This document shows positions 32,286-32,374 of a stretch of DNA of 32,374 nt, piece by piece. The stretch is from an uncultured Spirochaetales bacterium (GTDB lineage Bacteria > Spirochaetota > Spirochaetia > Sphaerochaetales > Sphaerochaetaceae), in the NCBI GenBank assembly GCA_949283235.1, contig CASDRY010000084.1, forward strand, positions 1 to 32,374, read 5' to 3'. The notes under the pieces were generated by a model. The model was not told the DNA's origin and ran no database searches. It saw nothing but the letters and a program-made list of their open reading frames with translations. Numbering within the stretch: the first letter of the stretch is position 1; each line of letters begins with the position of its first letter. The position numbers and the translations under genes were made by a program.

Positions 32286-32374
32286 GTACACTCAATTCTG
32301 AGTACAGGGCATGTAGCTGAGTGATGTGGTAGTCCCGGCTACATCGTCCCGTTATCCAGAATAGGGACTACCAC
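32286..32374 (+). other. Structured element with interleaved stems, cut by the window edge
   Basis: There is no reading frame of note here. Three stems are visible: GTAC-A-CTCA/TGAG-TAC (32286-32305); ATGTAGC (32311-32317) with GCTACAT (32338-32344), extended by GGG/CCC across an internal loop; and GTGGTAGTCCC (32326-32336) with GGGACTACCAC (32364-32374). The last two interleave as in an H-type pseudoknot. It may be a regulatory RNA leader, a small RNA, or the end of a mobile or repeated element; I do not recognise a known class. Confidence 0.5.

Noticed and set aside
32326-32374. Integron attC site
   Set aside because: The terminal arms GTGGTAGTCCC/GGGACTACCAC lack the RYYYAAC and GTTRRRY core sites.

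Overview
The window looks like an ordinary chromosomal segment of an anaerobic, probably host-associated member of the Spirochaetota, perhaps near Sphaerochaeta/Treponema. This is inferred from the gene families: an ABC transporter with a DUF3798-type binding protein, a short lipobox lipoprotein, a FecR-like plus beta-barrel outer-membrane protein beside mutL, an oligoendopeptidase F, a 2Fe superoxide reductase, and MutL of the endonuclease type. No rRNA, tRNA, CRISPR array, phage gene or transposase was recognised. The first gene is cut by the left edge and a long inverted repeat ends exactly at the right edge.

Region by region. 1-2.0 kb is accessory: the 3' part of an AAA+/DUF4143 ATPase ending in four 23-bp tandem repeats, an orphan 64-residue protein, and an outer-membrane barrel gene broken by one in-frame TGA. 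2.0-5.3 kb holds a YwaF-like membrane protein, then serA-serC-lrp behind a near-consensus promoter and closed by a UUCG-loop terminator. 5.4-8.1 kb is a tight three-gene unit (dihydroorotate dehydrogenase-like protein, lysophospholipid-type acyltransferase, lipoprotein) that runs tail-to-tail into mutL. 8.0-15.3 kb is on the minus strand: an HD phosphohydrolase with ttcA, then the 1127-residue FecR-like/barrel protein with mutL. 15.4-19.1 kb has a small secreted protein, then on the minus strand a diverged sigma-like regulator, rdgB and pepF. 19.3-23.4 kb is tig-clpP-clpX followed by an nrnA-like DHH phosphoesterase. 23.6-29.1 kb is a five-gene ABC importer operon. 29.3-32.2 kb, on the plus strand, has a sigma-70 factor, a GNAT acetyltransferase, a KDG-kinase-like sugar kinase behind a dyad operator, and a superoxide reductase.

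How it works together: protein quality control (trigger factor, ClpXP), nucleic-acid hygiene (MutL, RdgB, NrnA, TtcA), serine synthesis with a local Lrp-type regulator, and solute uptake. The importer operon is divergent from a sigma-factor gene, and the space between them has several short dyads. The most distinctive items are the structured element at the right edge placed after a predicted promoter, the sigma-like protein at 18.1-19.1 kb, the KdgR-like dyad at 30.6 kb, and the tandem repeats in the first gene. All promoter, operator and RNA-structure calls were made by eye.
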